From: Aquabacterium lacunae
GTDB taxonomy: Bacteria; Pseudomonadota; Gammaproteobacteria; Burkholderiales; Burkholderiaceae_C
NCBI RefSeq assembly: GCF_004310865.1
Contig: NZ_SIXI01000002.1
Span: forward strand, 620,001-684,000
Reading direction: 5' to 3'
Length of the DNA: 64,000 nucleotides
Shown: piece by piece, positions 24,374-34,708 of the stretch
How the letters are laid out: every line of letters begins with the position of its first letter
How positions within the stretch are numbered: the first letter of the stretch is position 1
Notes under the pieces: model-generated
The model's database searches: none
What the model was told of the DNA's origin: nothing
The model's input: the letters and a program-made list of their open reading frames with translations, nothing else
Program-made: the position numbers and the translations under genes

Positions 24374-25315
24374 TCACGAGGCCAGCAGGAAGTCGGCCAT
24401 CAGGCGGGCCAGTTCTTCAGGCTGGTCATGGTGCAGCATGTGGCCGGCCCCGGCGATGGTCTGCAGCGTGAAATTCGGCACCACCTTGCTGCGCTCGATG
24501 AACTCGTCGCGGCTGTACTTGCCGTTGAAGAACATGAAGTACAGGGTCTGGTCGCCCTCGACAAACAGCACAGGCGCCGAGATGCGGCGGAAGAAGGTCA
24601 GCACCTCGGGGAGGCGGTACAGCAGCGGCTGAGGGCGCTTGTGGGCCGGGTCGGCATTGAGCACCCAGCGGCCACCCACTTCGTGCGCCCAGTGCCCCGC
24701 CAGCCAGCGGGCGTGGGTGTCGCGCAGCAGGGGGTTGGTGGCCTTGAGGCGGTCGGCCACTTCGTCGAGCGTGGCGTAGTCTTTCAGCCGGGCCGGCTTC
24801 TTGAGGGCATCGAACCACTCTTCGTAGCGCTTGACGGCCATTTCGGGCGGCATGTCGGGCATGCCGAAGCCCTCCAGGTTGATCAGCTTGCGGATGCGCT
24901 GGGGGCGCAGGCCCGCGTACAGCATGACCACGTTGCCTCCCATGGAATGGCCCACGAGGTCAATGGGGGCCGTAGGCGACAACTCGTCAATCAGAAAGTC
25001 GAGGTCGGCCAGGTAATCGGCGAACCAGTAGTTGTCGGCGCCCGAGTTTTCGGTCAGGCCGAAGCCGCGCCAGTCCAGCGCCACGATGGGGCGGTGCTCG
25101 AAGCCCGGCCGTGCGCGCAGGGCATCGACTGCAAACTGGAACGAGGCCCCCACGTCCATCCAGCCATGCACCAGCACCAGCAAGGGGGCCTCGGGGGTGG
25201 CGGTGGCCGGATCACCCCAGCACATCAGGTGGTGGCGCAGGCCGCGCAGGTTCACGAAGCGGGACGTGGCCTCGTGGGTGGCCTGGTACAAGGGATCGAA
25301 GGGGGTGGCGCTCAT
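24374..25315 (-). CDS. Alpha/beta hydrolase
   Basis: 313 residues from ATG 25315; GTG 25342 is an alternative with no better ribosome site. Alpha/beta-hydrolase fold: oxyanion segment LVHGWMDVG, nucleophile elbow GHSMGG, acid region after VLFVEGDQT, and His in AGAGHMLHHDQPEE. A lid of about 100 residues lies between the elbow and the acid. Substrate cannot be deduced; epoxide-hydrolase and esterase types share this layout. It is leftward, 41 bases upstream of prfB, possibly co-transcribed. Confidence 0.85.
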   Translation of the reverse strand: MSATPFDPLYQATHEATSRFVNLRGLRHHLMCWGDPATATPEAPLLVLVHGWMDVGASFQFAVDALRARPGFEHRPIVALDWRGFGLTENSGADNYWFADYLADLDFLIDELSPTAPIDLVGHSMGGNVVMLYAGLRPQRIRKLINLEGFGMPDMPPEMAVKRYEEWFDALKKPARLKDYATLDEVADRLKATNPLLRDTHARWLAGHWAHEVGGRWVLNADPAHKRPQPLLYRLPEVLTFFRRISAPVLFVEGDQTLYFMFFNGKYSRDEFIERSKVVPNFTLQTIAGAGHMLHHDQPEELARLMADFLLAS

Positions 25316-25444
25316 GGAATGTGATTTTTGACCGCAGGACACCCCCGCGGTCAGATAGGATTTTCAGACGACGAAATGGTCGCTCGGTGACTGCATTGGT
25401 TTTTAACCTAAGCTCGAAGCTTCCGCGCATGCACAGGTGTCGAT

Positions 25445-28400
25445 TTGCTCTCTTCTGCCGATTTCCCAAGCCCTGAAACGCCGCAGCCCCTCCGGGCCCG
25501 TGGCGCTTTCGCACCAGTGGCTGCGGGTGTGGCGCTGGTGGCGGCTGTGAGCCTGGCCATGCTGGCCTGGTCGCACCGCCAGTGGGAAGCCTTGCAGGCC
25601 GACAGCGTGCTGTGCCAGCAGCAACTGGGCCGTGCGCAGATGCGGCTGCAAGCGGCAGAACTCGGCCTGAGCCGCCTGGCGCAGGGTGAGAACCCTTCCG
25701 CCGACATGGCACGCGTGACCGGCCCGCTCGACCAGGCCATTGACATCGCACGCCGGCATGCCGTGCATGACCACCCTCGCGCACTCAGTGGGCTGCCGAC
25801 GCAGATGCCCGAGCCCACCAGCCAGACGCAGTGGCAGGCGCTGGCCGACCAGTTGCTGGTGATCCGACAGCATTTCCCCCAAGCTGATGCCCCCCGCCTG
25901 CAAGCCCTGATGCCTGCCATGCGGGACGCTCAGCGCACCCTCGATCAGATCGAGAAGACCGTGCAGGCCGAGCTGCGGGCAGACGCCCGGCGCCAGCAGC
26001 AGTTCGACCAGGTCAGCCTGTCGCTGGTGCTGGCCATGACGGCTGCCGTGATCTGGCTGCTGTACCGCAGTCACCGGGCGCGCCAGGATGCCACTGAACA
26101 GCTGGCCCTGCGCGAGGCGCAACTCAGCGCCATCGCCAACTCGCTGCCCGACATTGCCTTCCTGATGGACCAGGACGGCCGCTACCTGCAGATCTACGGC
26201 ATCAACTCGCCGCTGCTGGGTCGCCCCCGCGAGGAGCTGCTCAACAAGCCGCTGCGCGAGTTCTTCCCGCCCGAGACCACCGAGGTCTTTCTGAACGTGA
26301 TCCGCCGCACCCTGGAGAGCGGCCAGCCCCAGGCCCTGAGCTACCCGATCCGCGTGCACGGCCACCTGCGCCATTTCGACAGCCGCTGCGCACCGGTCAC
26401 CGGCACCGACCTGGTCATCTGGACGGTGTGGGACGTGTCGGCCCGCCGCCGCGCCGAGCAGCGCCTGATCCACATGACCCGGTTGTACGACTTCCTCAGC
26501 CATGTCAACCAGGCCATCGTGTGGGCCCGCACGCAAGACGACCTGCTGGAGCGTGTGTGCCAGGCCGCCATTCACCACGGACGCTTCAAGCGCGCCTGGG
26601 TGTGCCTTGATGAACTGGGTGATGGCGTCTTCGAATGCCGCGCCCACGCCGGTCTGGTCAATGAGCAGCCCGAGTCACTGACCATCACGGTGCCAGAGCG
26701 CCGTGCCGATGCGTCGCCCATGGCCCTGGCGCTGATGGAGGGGCGCGCCTTCCATGGCACCGACCTGAGCCAGATCAGCCGCCCGATGCCCTGGGTGCCC
26801 TTGATGCTCGATGCGGGCCTGTCGGCCTGCGCCATGCTGCCGCTGACCGTGAACCAGCAGGTGTGCGGCGTGCTGGTGCTGGTCGATCAGCAGCTCAACA
26901 CGCAAGACCAGGACGAAAAGGCCCTGCTGGACGACGTCAGCGCCGACCTGTCGTTCGCGTTGGGCAACCTGCAGAAGGAAGCCCTGCGCGAACAGACCGA
27001 AGACCGCATCCGCCTGCATGCCGCTGCGCTGCAAAGCTCGCACGACGGCATGGTGGTGCTGGACCGTGCCAAACGGCTGGTGTCGATCAACCCGGCCTTC
27101 ACCAGCATCACGGGTTACGACGAGGCCGACGTGCTCGGCACCACCCCCGAGTTCCTGTTGCCCGATCAGCCGCAGGAACTGCTGGCCACCATGCGCCGCA
27201 CGATCCGCACCGAAGGCAGCTGGCAAGGTGAGGTGTGGTGCCAGCGCAAGAGCGGCGAGCTGTTCTCGGCCAATGTGTCGGTCAGCGCCGTGCGCGACGG
27301 CAAGGGCCTGCCCAACCACTTCGTGGCCGTGCTTGCCGACATCACCCAGCTCAAGCAGACCGAGGCCCGCCTGGCCCGCATGGCCCACTACGACCCGCTG
27401 ACCGAGCTGCCCAACCGCAGCATGATCCACCAGCGGCTGGAGCACGCCCTGAGCCTGGCCGCTCGCCACCAGACCCTGATGGCGCTGCTGTTCGTCGACC
27501 TCGACAACTTCAAGACCGTCAACGACAGCCTGGGCCACGAAGCCGGCGACATCCTGCTCAAGCAGGTGGCCGAGCGCCTGAGCCAGCGCGTGCGCCAGGA
27601 AGACACCCTGGGCCGCCTGGGCGGTGACGAGTTCGTGCTGGTGCTGGAACACCTGCGCCACCCGCAACAGGCCGCCCATGTGGCACAGGCCGTGATCGAC
27701 ACCCTGTCGGCCCCCTTCGAGCTGGGTGAAGGCGATGCCGCCGAGGTGTATGTGCGCGCCAGCGTGGGCATCAGCCTCTTCCCCAACGACGGCGTGCGCG
27801 CCGCCGACCTGATCCGCCAGGCCGATGCGGCCATGTACCAGGCCAAGCGCCAGGGTCGCAACACCTTCCGCTTCTACACCGAGTCGATGACCTCGCAGGC
27901 CACCGACCGCCTGCAGCTGGAAACGCGCCTGCGCCGCGCGGTGGAGCAACGCGAGTTCCTGCTGCACTACCAGCCCCTGATGGACCTGAACACGCGCCGC
28001 GTGGTGGGCGTCGAAGCCCTGGTGCGGCTCAAGGGCCCGCAGGGCGGCGAAGCCTGTCTGCCGTCCATCGGGCCTGACCTTTTCATCCCGGTCATGGAAG
28101 ACACCGGCATGATCGTGGCACTGGGTGAATGGGTGCTGCGCGAAGCCTGTCGCCAGGGCCGTGTCTGGCTCGATGAAGGCCTGGAATTCGGGCGCCTGGC
28201 CGTGAACATCTCGCCCAGCGAGATCCGCCGCGGCGGCGTGATCGAGCGCGTCACGCGCATCCTCAAGCAGACCGGCTTCCCGGCCAACCGCCTGGAGCTG
28301 GAGATCACCGAAAGCGGCCTGATGGAGCACGGCGAAAACGCCGACCTGTTCCTGCAGCAGCTGCACCAGATGGGCGTGTCCATTTCGATCGACGACTTCG

Positions 28401-28717
28401 GCACTGGCTATTCATCGCTGGCCTACCTCAAGCGCTTCCCGGTGCATCAGCTCAAGATCGACCGCAGCTTCGTGCAGGACCTGCCCGGCAATGCCAACGA
28501 CGCACAGCTGGTCAGCACCATGATCTCGCTGGCCCACAACCTGCGCATGCGGGTGGTGGCCGAGGGCGTGGAAATGCCCGACCAGGAGGCCTTCCTGTGC
28601 GCCAAAGGCTGTGACATGGCCCAGGGCTATTTGTTCAGCCGCCCCCTGCCCGCCGCACACGTGGAAAAATTGCTGGGCAGCACACGCTCGCAATGGAGCG
28701 AACTGTCTTCGCTCTGA
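25445..28717 (+). CDS. Membrane PAS-GAF-PAS-GGDEF-EAL cyclic-di-GMP protein
   Basis: 1090 residues. TTG 25445 is taken as the start (AGGTG five bases before); later Met codons would lose the first membrane helix. Helix 1 at about 22-42, a periplasmic loop, helix 2 at about 185-205. Then PAS (about 215-330), GAF-like (about 345-515), a second PAS (about 525-645), GGDEF with intact GGDEF and [17 protein letters not shown], and EAL with [29 protein letters not shown] and LKIDRSFV. Both synthase and phosphodiesterase motifs look active, so the balance must be set by the sensors. Confidence 0.92.
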   Translation: MLSSADFPSPETPQPLRARGAFAPVAAGVALVAAVSLAMLAWSHRQWEALQADSVLCQQQLGRAQMRLQAAELGLSRLAQGENPSADMARVTGPLDQAIDIARRHAVHDHPRALSGLPTQMPEPTSQTQWQALADQLLVIRQHFPQADAPRLQALMPAMRDAQRTLDQIEKTVQAELRADARRQQQFDQVSLSLVLAMTAAVIWLLYRSHRARQDATEQLALREAQLSAIANSLPDIAFLMDQDGRYLQIYGINSPLLGRPREELLNKPLREFFPPETTEVFLNVIRRTLESGQPQALSYPIRVHGHLRHFDSRCAPVTGTDLVIWTVWDVSARRRAEQRLIHMTRLYDFLSHVNQAIVWARTQDDLLERVCQAAIHHGRFKRAWVCLDELGDGVFECRAHAGLVNEQPESLTITVPERRADASPMALALMEGRAFHGTDLSQISRPMPWVPLMLDAGLSACAMLPLTVNQQVCGVLVLVDQQLNTQDQDEKALLDDVSADLSFALGNLQKEALREQTEDRIRLHAAALQSSHDGMVVLDRAKRLVSINPAFTSITGYDEADVLGTTPEFLLPDQPQELLATMRRTIRTEGSWQGEVWCQRKSGELFSANVSVSAVRDGKGLPNHFVAVLADITQLKQTEARLARMAHYDPLTELPNRSMIHQRLEHALSLAARHQTLMALLFVDLDNFKTVNDSLGHEAGDILLKQVAERLSQRVRQEDTLGRLGGDEFVLVLEHLRHPQQAAHVAQAVIDTLSAPFELGEGDAAEVYVRASVGISLFPNDGVRAADLIRQADAAMYQAKRQGRNTFRFYTESMTSQATDRLQLETRLRRAVEQREFLLHYQPLMDLNTRRVVGVEALVRLKGPQGGEACLPSIGPDLFIPVMEDTGMIVALGEWVLREACRQGRVWLDEGLEFGRLAVNISPSEIRRGGVIERVTRILKQTGFPANRLELEITESGLMEHGENADLFLQQLHQMGVSISIDDFGTGYSSLAYLKRFPVHQLKIDRSFVQDLPGNANDAQLVSTMISLAHNLRMRVVAEGVEMPDQEAFLCAKGCDMAQGYLFSRPLPAAHVEKLLGSTRSQWSELSSL

Positions 28718-28747
28718 CCCTTCGTCCACCTCACTCCCCCTGATCCC

Positions 28748-29581
28748 ATGAGTCAAGCCTCTGCCGCCGTGCCACTGGGCACGGTGCTGGCCTCGCGCCA
28801 GCGCCTGAACGACACCACCCTGCGCTTCACCGTGGGTGACGACTGGGGCCAGGGCCGCACCGTGTTCGGCGGGCTGCTGTCGGCCCTGGCCGTGCAGGCC
28901 ATGCGCGACGTGTGCGGCAGCGACTGGCCCCTGCGCGCGCTGCAGACCAGTTTCGTGGGCCCTGTGGCCTTTGGTGCGGTCGATGTGCAGGTGCACCTGC
29001 TGCGCCAGGGCAAGCATGTGCGCCAGGTGCAGGCCCATGTCACCCAGCCGGGAGCCGACGGCACCCCCGTGGTGGCCGGCGTGCTGCTGGCCGTGTTTGG
29101 CAACGCCCGCGACAGCTCGGTGCCGCCCATGCTGCCGAGCCAGCCGCCCGTGGCCAAGACCCCGGACGAATCGCTGAAGGCCCCGTTCATCCCCGGCCTG
29201 ACGCCCAATTTCACGCAGCACGTGGAGTTCAGCCTCGCCGAAGGCGCCTTCCCCTACATGGGCGCCGAAGGCTGGGAAACGCGCACCCACGTCCGCCTGA
29301 AGCAGGCCGAAGGGATCGATGCCGAACTGCTGACCGTGGTCCACGCCGACGCGGGCCCCACCCCGGCCCTGGCCCGCATGAGGGCCCCCGCCCCAGCCAG
29401 TTCGGTGTCATGGGCGCTGGAGCTGCGCCCCGTGCCCGGTGCCGATGTGGCGGGCCACTGGCGCATGGACAAAGATGCCCTGGCCAATGGCGAGGGCTAT
29501 GTGAACGAGCGCACCCTGCTGTGGACCCCTGACGGGCAACTGGCCGCCTTCGGCTACCAGGTCGTGGCCGTGTATGGCTGA
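28748..29581 (+). CDS. Acyl-CoA thioesterase (double-hotdog, TesB-like)
   Basis: 277 residues. Two hotdog halves: RTVFGGLLSALAVQAM with LRALQTSFVGPVAFG in the first and WETRTHVRL.. through SWALELRP in the second, ending NERTLLWTPDGQLAAFGYQ, the usual thioesterase C-terminus. It should hydrolyse acyl-CoA to free acid and CoA. It lies 30 bases after the c-di-GMP gene and overlaps the next gene by 8 bases. The exact acyl preference is not readable. Confidence 0.85.
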   Translation: MSQASAAVPLGTVLASRQRLNDTTLRFTVGDDWGQGRTVFGGLLSALAVQAMRDVCGSDWPLRALQTSFVGPVAFGAVDVQVHLLRQGKHVRQVQAHVTQPGADGTPVVAGVLLAVFGNARDSSVPPMLPSQPPVAKTPDESLKAPFIPGLTPNFTQHVEFSLAEGAFPYMGAEGWETRTHVRLKQAEGIDAELLTVVHADAGPTPALARMRAPAPASSVSWALELRPVPGADVAGHWRMDKDALANGEGYVNERTLLWTPDGQLAAFGYQVVAVYG

Positions 29582-30188
29582 TCGGGCGCCTGGCCCGCGA
29601 TCGGTCTGGCATCTGTTCATGGCCTTCACCGGCCTGGCCATGCAGGGCTTTGGTGGCGTGCTGGCCGTGGCCCAGAAAGAGCTGTGTGACCGCCGCGGCT
29701 GGCTGACGCAGGCCGAGTTCCTCGAGTTGCTGAGCACGGCCCAGGTGATGCCCGGGCCCAATGTGTGCAACCTGTCCCTGATGATCGGTGACCGGTTCTT
29801 CGGCTGGCGTGGTGCGTGTGCAGCCCTGGGCGGCATGATCGCCCTGCCTATGGTGCTGCTGCTGACGCTGGCCTGGCTGGTGGGTCTGGCACCGCAGGCC
29901 TCGGCCACCCACGGCATGGTGCTGGGCGCACTCAAAGGCATTGCGGCCGTGGCCGGTGGGCAGATCATCGGCACCGTGCTGAAGCTGTCGAAGCCATTGA
30001 ACGCGCACCCGCTGGGCCTGCCCGCCGCCATGGGCCTGGCCGCCGCGGCCTTTGTGGCCATGGTGGTGCTGAAATGGCCTTTGCTGTGGGTGCTGCTGGG
30101 CCTGGGGTTGGTGGCGTGTCTGTGGACGGGCCAACGCCTGCGCGCACAGCAAGCCCCCATGCCAACAACATCGAAAGGCCCGCCATGA
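29574..30188 (+). CDS. Chromate transporter, N-terminal half (short-chain ChrA)
   Basis: 204 residues, six predicted helices. ChrA signatures: FTGLAMQGFGGVLAVAQKEL, LTQAEFLELLSTAQVMPGPN and GDRFFGWRGA. Short-chain ChrA proteins work as pairs of antiparallel halves; the second half is the next gene, overlapped by ATGA. The family expels chromate driven by proton or sulfate exchange, but many members are uncharacterised. It overlaps the thioesterase end by 8 bases. Confidence 0.88.
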   Translation: MADRAPGPRSVWHLFMAFTGLAMQGFGGVLAVAQKELCDRRGWLTQAEFLELLSTAQVMPGPNVCNLSLMIGDRFFGWRGACAALGGMIALPMVLLLTLAWLVGLAPQASATHGMVLGALKGIAAVAGGQIIGTVLKLSKPLNAHPLGLPAAMGLAAAAFVAMVVLKWPLLWVLLGLGLVACLWTGQRLRAQQAPMPTTSKGPP

Positions 30189-30730
30189 ACCCGGTGGTGT
30201 GGTCGTGGAGCCCCGACACCTGGTGGACGCTGTTCGGCCACTTCATCGGCCTGTCGCTCATGTCCATCGGCGGGGCCATCACCCTGGTGCCCGACATGCA
30301 CCGCCGCCTGGTGCTGGAAGACCACCTGCTGTCGCCCGAACAGTTCACCTCGTCGGTGGCGCTGGCGCAAGCCGCCCCGGGCCCCAACGTGCTGTTCGTG
30401 GCCCTGATGGGCTGGTACAGCGCCGGGGTGGCGGGCGCCATGGCCAGCATGCTGGGCATCATGCTGCCCTCGGCCACCCTCACCTTGCTGGTGTCGCGCT
30501 GGGTGGCCACGCGCAAGCACCTGCTGGCCGTGCAGGCCTTTCAAAGCGGCATGACGCCCGTCACGGTGGGCCTGCTGCTGGCCACGGGCTGGCTGCTCAC
30601 GCCCCCGGTGCACGAAGTGCGGGGCCTGCTGCTGGCGGCGGCCGTGGCCCTGGTGGTGTGGCGCACCAAGGTGCAGCTGATCTGGCTGGTGGCCGCGGGC
30701 GCCGTGCTGGGCGCGCTGGGCTGGGTCTGA
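30185..30730 (+). CDS. Chromate transporter, C-terminal half (short-chain ChrA)
   Basis: 181 residues from ATG 30185, coupled by a 4-base overlap to the first half. SLMSIGGAITLVPDMHRRLV and LAQAAPGPNVLFVALMGW match the ChrA halves, followed by four more helices. With the upstream gene it forms a two-protein transporter. No chrB regulator is adjacent, so whether chromate is the real substrate is open. Confidence 0.87.
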   Translation: MNPVVWSWSPDTWWTLFGHFIGLSLMSIGGAITLVPDMHRRLVLEDHLLSPEQFTSSVALAQAAPGPNVLFVALMGWYSAGVAGAMASMLGIMLPSATLTLLVSRWVATRKHLLAVQAFQSGMTPVTVGLLLATGWLLTPPVHEVRGLLLAAAVALVVWRTKVQLIWLVAAGAVLGALGWV

Positions 30731-30815
30731 GCCCGGTGCACCCATGATGGGCCTGTGGCGCCCACTGCAAGTGGCCTGGTGGCGGCACATGCACCCGGCT
30801 GGCGATAATGCGGCC

Positions 30816-31097
30816 ATGAGCACCGCCCTCGACATCCAGCACCTGCCCGAACAGCACACGTTTGCCGCCGTGGTCGATGGCCACCGCTGTGTGGCCGACT
30901 ACCGCCTCGACGGCGGCGTCATGCGCATGACCCACACCTTCGTGCACCCGGCCCTGGAAGGGCGTGGCATTGCCGCCCAGCTGGTGCAGGCGGCCTTCGC
31001 GTGGGCACGCGCCCAGGGCCTGAAGGTCGACCCGGTGTGCAGCTATGTGCGGGTGTACCTCAGGCGCCACCCCGAGTGGCACGACCTGCAGGCCTGA
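30816..31097 (+). CDS. Small GNAT-like N-acetyltransferase (YjdJ/PF14542 type)
   Basis: 93 residues from ATG 30816; an upstream ATG at 30744 in frame lacks support. It has the compact fold of the single-domain Gcn5-related family: YRLDGGVMRMTHTFVHPALE then GRGIAAQLVQAAFAWARAQGL (acetyl-CoA loop GRGIA) and ending VCSYVRVYLRRHPEW. These small proteins may acetylate metabolites; the substrate is unknown. Its last 38 bases overlap the convergent KDO-transferase gene. Confidence 0.82.
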   Translation: MSTALDIQHLPEQHTFAAVVDGHRCVADYRLDGGVMRMTHTFVHPALEGRGIAAQLVQAAFAWARAQGLKVDPVCSYVRVYLRRHPEWHDLQA

Positions 31098-32466
31098 GCC
31101 GCAACAGGATCTCGCGGGCCATGAGGTCGGCCGCGCCCTGGTGCGCCTGAGCAAAGACCAGGCACCGTGCCTGCCGTTCGGCTGCCGAGCCTTCCTGCAG
31201 CCAGGCCAGCGCCTTGGCCACCCCTTCGGGCCAGTCGCGCGCACGCCGCGCCGCATCGGCGGCCAGACTCAGTTCGGCCGCTTCCTCGAAGTTGAACGTC
31301 GAAGGCCCCACCACGATCGGGCAGCCACAGGCCGCCGCTTCGATCAGGTTCTGCCCACCCAAGGGCGCAAAGCTGCCACCCAACAAGGCCATGTCACTGG
31401 CCGCAAAGTAGGCCGGCATTTCGCGCATGGAATCGCCCAGCCACACCTGGGCCTGCAGGGCCTGCGCATCGGGCGCGTCACCCACCCACTGGCTGCGCCG
31501 CGACAGGCTCAGGCCCGAGGCCTGCACCCGCATGGCCACTTCATCGAAGCGTTGCGGATGCCTCGGCACGATCAGCAAGCGTGCGCCCGCGGGCTTGCGG
31601 GCCGCTTGCCATGCGGCCAGCAAGCTGGCCTCCTCGCCTTCGCGGGTGCTGGCGGCCATCACCAGGTGCGCATCAGGCACCTGCGCCTTCAAGGCCTGCT
31701 GCCAGGCGCGGCCCCGCGCCAGCAAGGCCGCATCTGGGCTCATGTCGAACTTCACGTTGCCGCACACGCGCAAGGCCTGCAGGCCATTGGGTGAAGCGCC
31801 CTGGAGCAGCTGCGCGAGGCGGCGGGCGTCGGCATCGGTCTGGGCCAGCACCGCCGCCAGCGCCTGCGCGGCCGGCTTCATCAAGGCCGACAACCTCAGG
31901 CCCTGGCGCAGGCTTTTCTCGCTCAGCCGGGCATTGGCCAGCACCATGGGCACACCGGCTTCCAAGGCCTGGTGCTGCACATTGGGCCACACCTCGGTTT
32001 CCATCAACACGCCCACCTGCGGGCGGTGAAAGCGCAAGAAGCGCCACACGGCGCCGGGCGTGTCATAGGGCAACCAGGTCTGCATGTCGCCATGCTCGGC
32101 ATTGAGCAGGGCCTTCCCGGCTTCACGGCCGGTGGCCGTGGTGTGGGTCAGCAGCAGGCGCATGCCGGCGCACTGTCGGCGCAGGGCCTGAATGAGGGGC
32201 ACCGCAGCGCGGGCCTCGCCCAGCGACACCGCATGCACCCACACCACAGGGCACGCGTCTCGAAAGCCCTCGGCACCGCGCCATTGCGCGCGGTAGGCCT
32301 TGTCGTACCAGCCCAGGCGCTGCCACCAGTTCAGGCGGTAATCGGGCTCTTCGCGGCCACGGGCCCACACCCGCCACAGGTAGGCGGGCGTGCCCAGGCG
32401 AAGCACCCATGAATAGGCCTGGCGTGCAAGCCAGGCCTGGGCAGGAGACGGGGTCAAATCAGCCAC
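31060..32466 (-). CDS. waaA: 3-deoxy-D-manno-octulosonic-acid (KDO) transferase
   Basis: 468 residues, slightly longer than the usual 420-430. It transfers KDO from CMP-KDO to lipid IVA at the inner membrane in LPS core synthesis. N-terminal anchor PAYLWRVWARGR, then WVHAVSLGEARAAVPLI, LLTHTTATGREAG, TEVWPNVQHQALEAGVPMVLANARLSEKS (split here: METEVWPN, NARLSEKS), NVKFDM, and C-terminal GGSFAPLGGQNLIEAAACG. Its 3' end overlaps the small acetyltransferase gene by 38 bases. It stands as a single gene, with pgm 116 bases upstream. Confidence 0.94.
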   Translation of the reverse strand: MADLTPSPAQAWLARQAYSWVLRLGTPAYLWRVWARGREEPDYRLNWWQRLGWYDKAYRAQWRGAEGFRDACPVVWVHAVSLGEARAAVPLIQALRRQCAGMRLLLTHTTATGREAGKALLNAEHGDMQTWLPYDTPGAVWRFLRFHRPQVGVLMETEVWPNVQHQALEAGVPMVLANARLSEKSLRQGLRLSALMKPAAQALAAVLAQTDADARRLAQLLQGASPNGLQALRVCGNVKFDMSPDAALLARGRAWQQALKAQVPDAHLVMAASTREGEEASLLAAWQAARKPAGARLLIVPRHPQRFDEVAMRVQASGLSLSRRSQWVGDAPDAQALQAQVWLGDSMREMPAYFAASDMALLGGSFAPLGGQNLIEAAACGCPIVVGPSTFNFEEAAELSLAADAARRARDWPEGVAKALAWLQEGSAAERQARCLVFAQAHQGAADLMAREILLRLRPAGRATRGGA

Positions 32467-32582
32467 TGCAGAGAAATTGAAGCCCCGATCATAGGGCAGC
32501 CCCTGCGGTGGCGAGCCGCCTGCAAGGCAGGCCCGCCAGAGGAACGGTCAGTGAACCGATGAACGAGCCGATCGGTGCCCGA

Positions 32583-33974
32583 TCAGTGGGCTGACGCACC
32601 CACATGGGCGTCGGGCTTGACCGACAGGATCTGGCCCATGAAGGCCTCGCGGATGCGCTCCAGCGCCTCAGGGGTCTTGCCTTCGAAGCGCAGCACCAGC
32701 ACCGGGGTGGTGTTGGAGGCACGCACCAGGCCGAAGCCGTCGGCGTAATCGGCACGCAGGCCGTCGATGGTGGTCACTTCCTGGGCGCCATCAAAGCGCG
32801 CCACCTGACGCAGCTTCTCGATCACGGCGTGGTGCTCGCCTTCGGCGCAAGGCACGTTCAGCTCGGGGGTGCTGAAGCTGGTGGGCAGGGCATTGAGCAC
32901 GGCGCTGGGGTCGACCTCGCGCGACAGGATTTCGAGCAGGCGGCCGGCCGTGTAGGTGGCGTCGTCGAAGCCGTACCAGCGCTCCTTGAAGAAGATGTGG
33001 CCGCTCATTTCGCCGGCGAACGGCGAACCGGTTTCCTTCAGCTTGGCCTTGACCAGCGAATGGCCGGTCTTGTACATCACGGGCTCGCCGCCAGCGGCAC
33101 GGATCACTTCGGCCAGCTGCTGGCTGCACTTCACGTCGAAGATGATCTTGCCGCCTGGCACGCGGCTCAGGATGTCGCGGGCAAACAGCATGATCTGACG
33201 GTCAGGGAAGATGTTGTTCCCTTCTTTCGTGACCACGCCCAGACGGTCGCCGTCACCGTCGAAGGCCAGGCCCAGATCGGCGCCCTGAGCCTTCACGGCG
33301 TTGATCAGGTCGACCAGGTTCTCGGGCTTGGAGGGGTCGGGGTGGTGGTTGGGGAAGTCGCCATCGACTTCGGAGTACAGCTCGGTGACCTCGCAACCCA
33401 GGGCGCGCAAGATGCCGGGCGCCGATGCGCCGGGAATGCCGTTGCCCGAATCGACCACGATCTTGAGCGGGCGCGACAGCTTGCAGTCACCCACGATGCG
33501 CTGGGTGTACTCGGGCAGCACGTTGAGTTCGGTCAGGCCGCCCTCGCCGCTGGCGTAGTCTTCGGCCTCGATGCGCTGGCGCAGGCCCTGGATGTCGTCA
33601 CCGTAGATGGCCTTGCCGGCCAGCACCATCTTGAAGCCGTTGTAGTCCTTCGGGTTGTGGCTGCCCGTGACCTGGATGCCGCTGTGGCAGCCCTGGTCAC
33701 CGCGGGTGGCGGCCACGTAGTACAGCATGGGGGTGGTCACGGCGCCCAGGTCGATCACGCTGATGCCGGTGCTGCGCAGGCCCTTGATCAGGGCGGCGCT
33801 GAGCGAGGGGCCCGACAGGCGACCGTCACGGCCGATGGCAACGGCCTTTTCGCCCAGCTTCAGGGCTTCGGTGCCAAAGGCGCGACCCAGGTGCTCGGCC
33901 ACTGCCTCGTTCAAGGTCTGGCCCACGATGCCCCGGATGTCATAGGCCTTGAAGATGGAGGCAGCGACTTGCAT
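32583..33974 (-). CDS. Phosphomannomutase/phosphoglucomutase
   Basis: 463 residues from ATG 33974 (AAGGAATTCC upstream); the longer frame to 34103 is not supported. It interconverts hexose 1- and 6-phosphates for LPS and exopolysaccharide precursors. Start FKAYDIRG, phosphoserine loop VTGSHNPKDYNG, metal loop FDGDGDRLGVV, sugar-binding GEMSGHIFF, and a C-terminal phosphate-binding segment RASNTTPVLVLRFEG. AlgC/ManB-type; glucose or mannose specificity cannot be separated by eye. The GDP-mannose and LPS link fits the waaA neighbour. Confidence 0.93.
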   Translation of the reverse strand: MQVAASIFKAYDIRGIVGQTLNEAVAEHLGRAFGTEALKLGEKAVAIGRDGRLSGPSLSAALIKGLRSTGISVIDLGAVTTPMLYYVAATRGDQGCHSGIQVTGSHNPKDYNGFKMVLAGKAIYGDDIQGLRQRIEAEDYASGEGGLTELNVLPEYTQRIVGDCKLSRPLKIVVDSGNGIPGASAPGILRALGCEVTELYSEVDGDFPNHHPDPSKPENLVDLINAVKAQGADLGLAFDGDGDRLGVVTKEGNNIFPDRQIMLFARDILSRVPGGKIIFDVKCSQQLAEVIRAAGGEPVMYKTGHSLVKAKLKETGSPFAGEMSGHIFFKERWYGFDDATYTAGRLLEILSREVDPSAVLNALPTSFSTPELNVPCAEGEHHAVIEKLRQVARFDGAQEVTTIDGLRADYADGFGLVRASNTTPVLVLRFEGKTPEALERIREAFMGQILSVKPDAHVGASAH

Positions 33975-34183
33975 GGAATTCCTTAGCTGACTGAATGGAT
34001 GGACGTTGATGTCTTGTGGTCGACATTCTATGGACGGCGCCATGGGTGTGACCGACCGAAGCGCTTCAAGTTTCATGCCTGCGCGTGAATCCCCCGTGAA
34101 CACATGCCCCCGAAAGGACGACGCGCTCAGCGGTTACGATGGAGGATTCGGGTGTCTGGGCACCCCTGGTGTCGGAGACCCTC

Positions 34184-34708
34184 ATGAGCTACAGCGCGCA
34201 GTCCACCGTCCTGACCCCCCTGGGTGACATGCTGCTGGCATGCACCCCGCGTGGGCTGGCGGGCGCGTGGTTCCTGGAGGGGCAGAAAGACACGCCCGAC
34301 ACACTCGAAGGCGTGCCCTATCGCCCGCAAGACTCGCTGCTGAGTGAAGCAGCCGAGCAGATCTCTGCGTACTGGCAAGGCCAGCTGCAGCGATTTTCCA
34401 TGCCACTGGACCTGATCGGCACGGCCTTCCAGGTGTCGGTGTGGCAGCACCTGCTGAACATTGGCCATGGCCAGCACCAGACCTATGGCGACGTGGCGCG
34501 CGCGCTGGGCAGCCCCAAGGGCTTTCGGGCGGTGGGCATGGCTGTGGGACGCAACCCGCTGTCGATCGTCGTGCCCTGCCACCGCGTGATGGGCCAGGAC
34601 GGCTGGCTGACCGGGTACTCCGGCGGTCTGCACCGCAAGGTGGCCCTGCTGCAGCACGAAGGCGTGGCGCTGGACGGGCAAAGGGTGCTGGCCCAGCCCG
34701 CCGCATGA
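34184..34708 (+). CDS. ogt: Methylated-DNA-protein-cysteine methyltransferase
   Basis: 174 residues from ATG 34184 (GGAG five bases upstream). It repairs O6-alkylguanine by moving the alkyl group to its own Cys. Active site IVVPCHRVMG, DNA-recognition helix QTYGDVARALGSPKGFRAVG (arginine finger region), and TGYSGGLHRKVALLQHEG. The N-terminal Ada-like ribonuclease fold is short. It overlaps the DMT transporter gene by 4 bases. ogt rather than ada because there is no AraC-like domain. Confidence 0.93.
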   Translation: MSYSAQSTVLTPLGDMLLACTPRGLAGAWFLEGQKDTPDTLEGVPYRPQDSLLSEAAEQISAYWQGQLQRFSMPLDLIGTAFQVSVWQHLLNIGHGQHQTYGDVARALGSPKGFRAVGMAVGRNPLSIVVPCHRVMGQDGWLTGYSGGLHRKVALLQHEGVALDGQRVLAQPAA

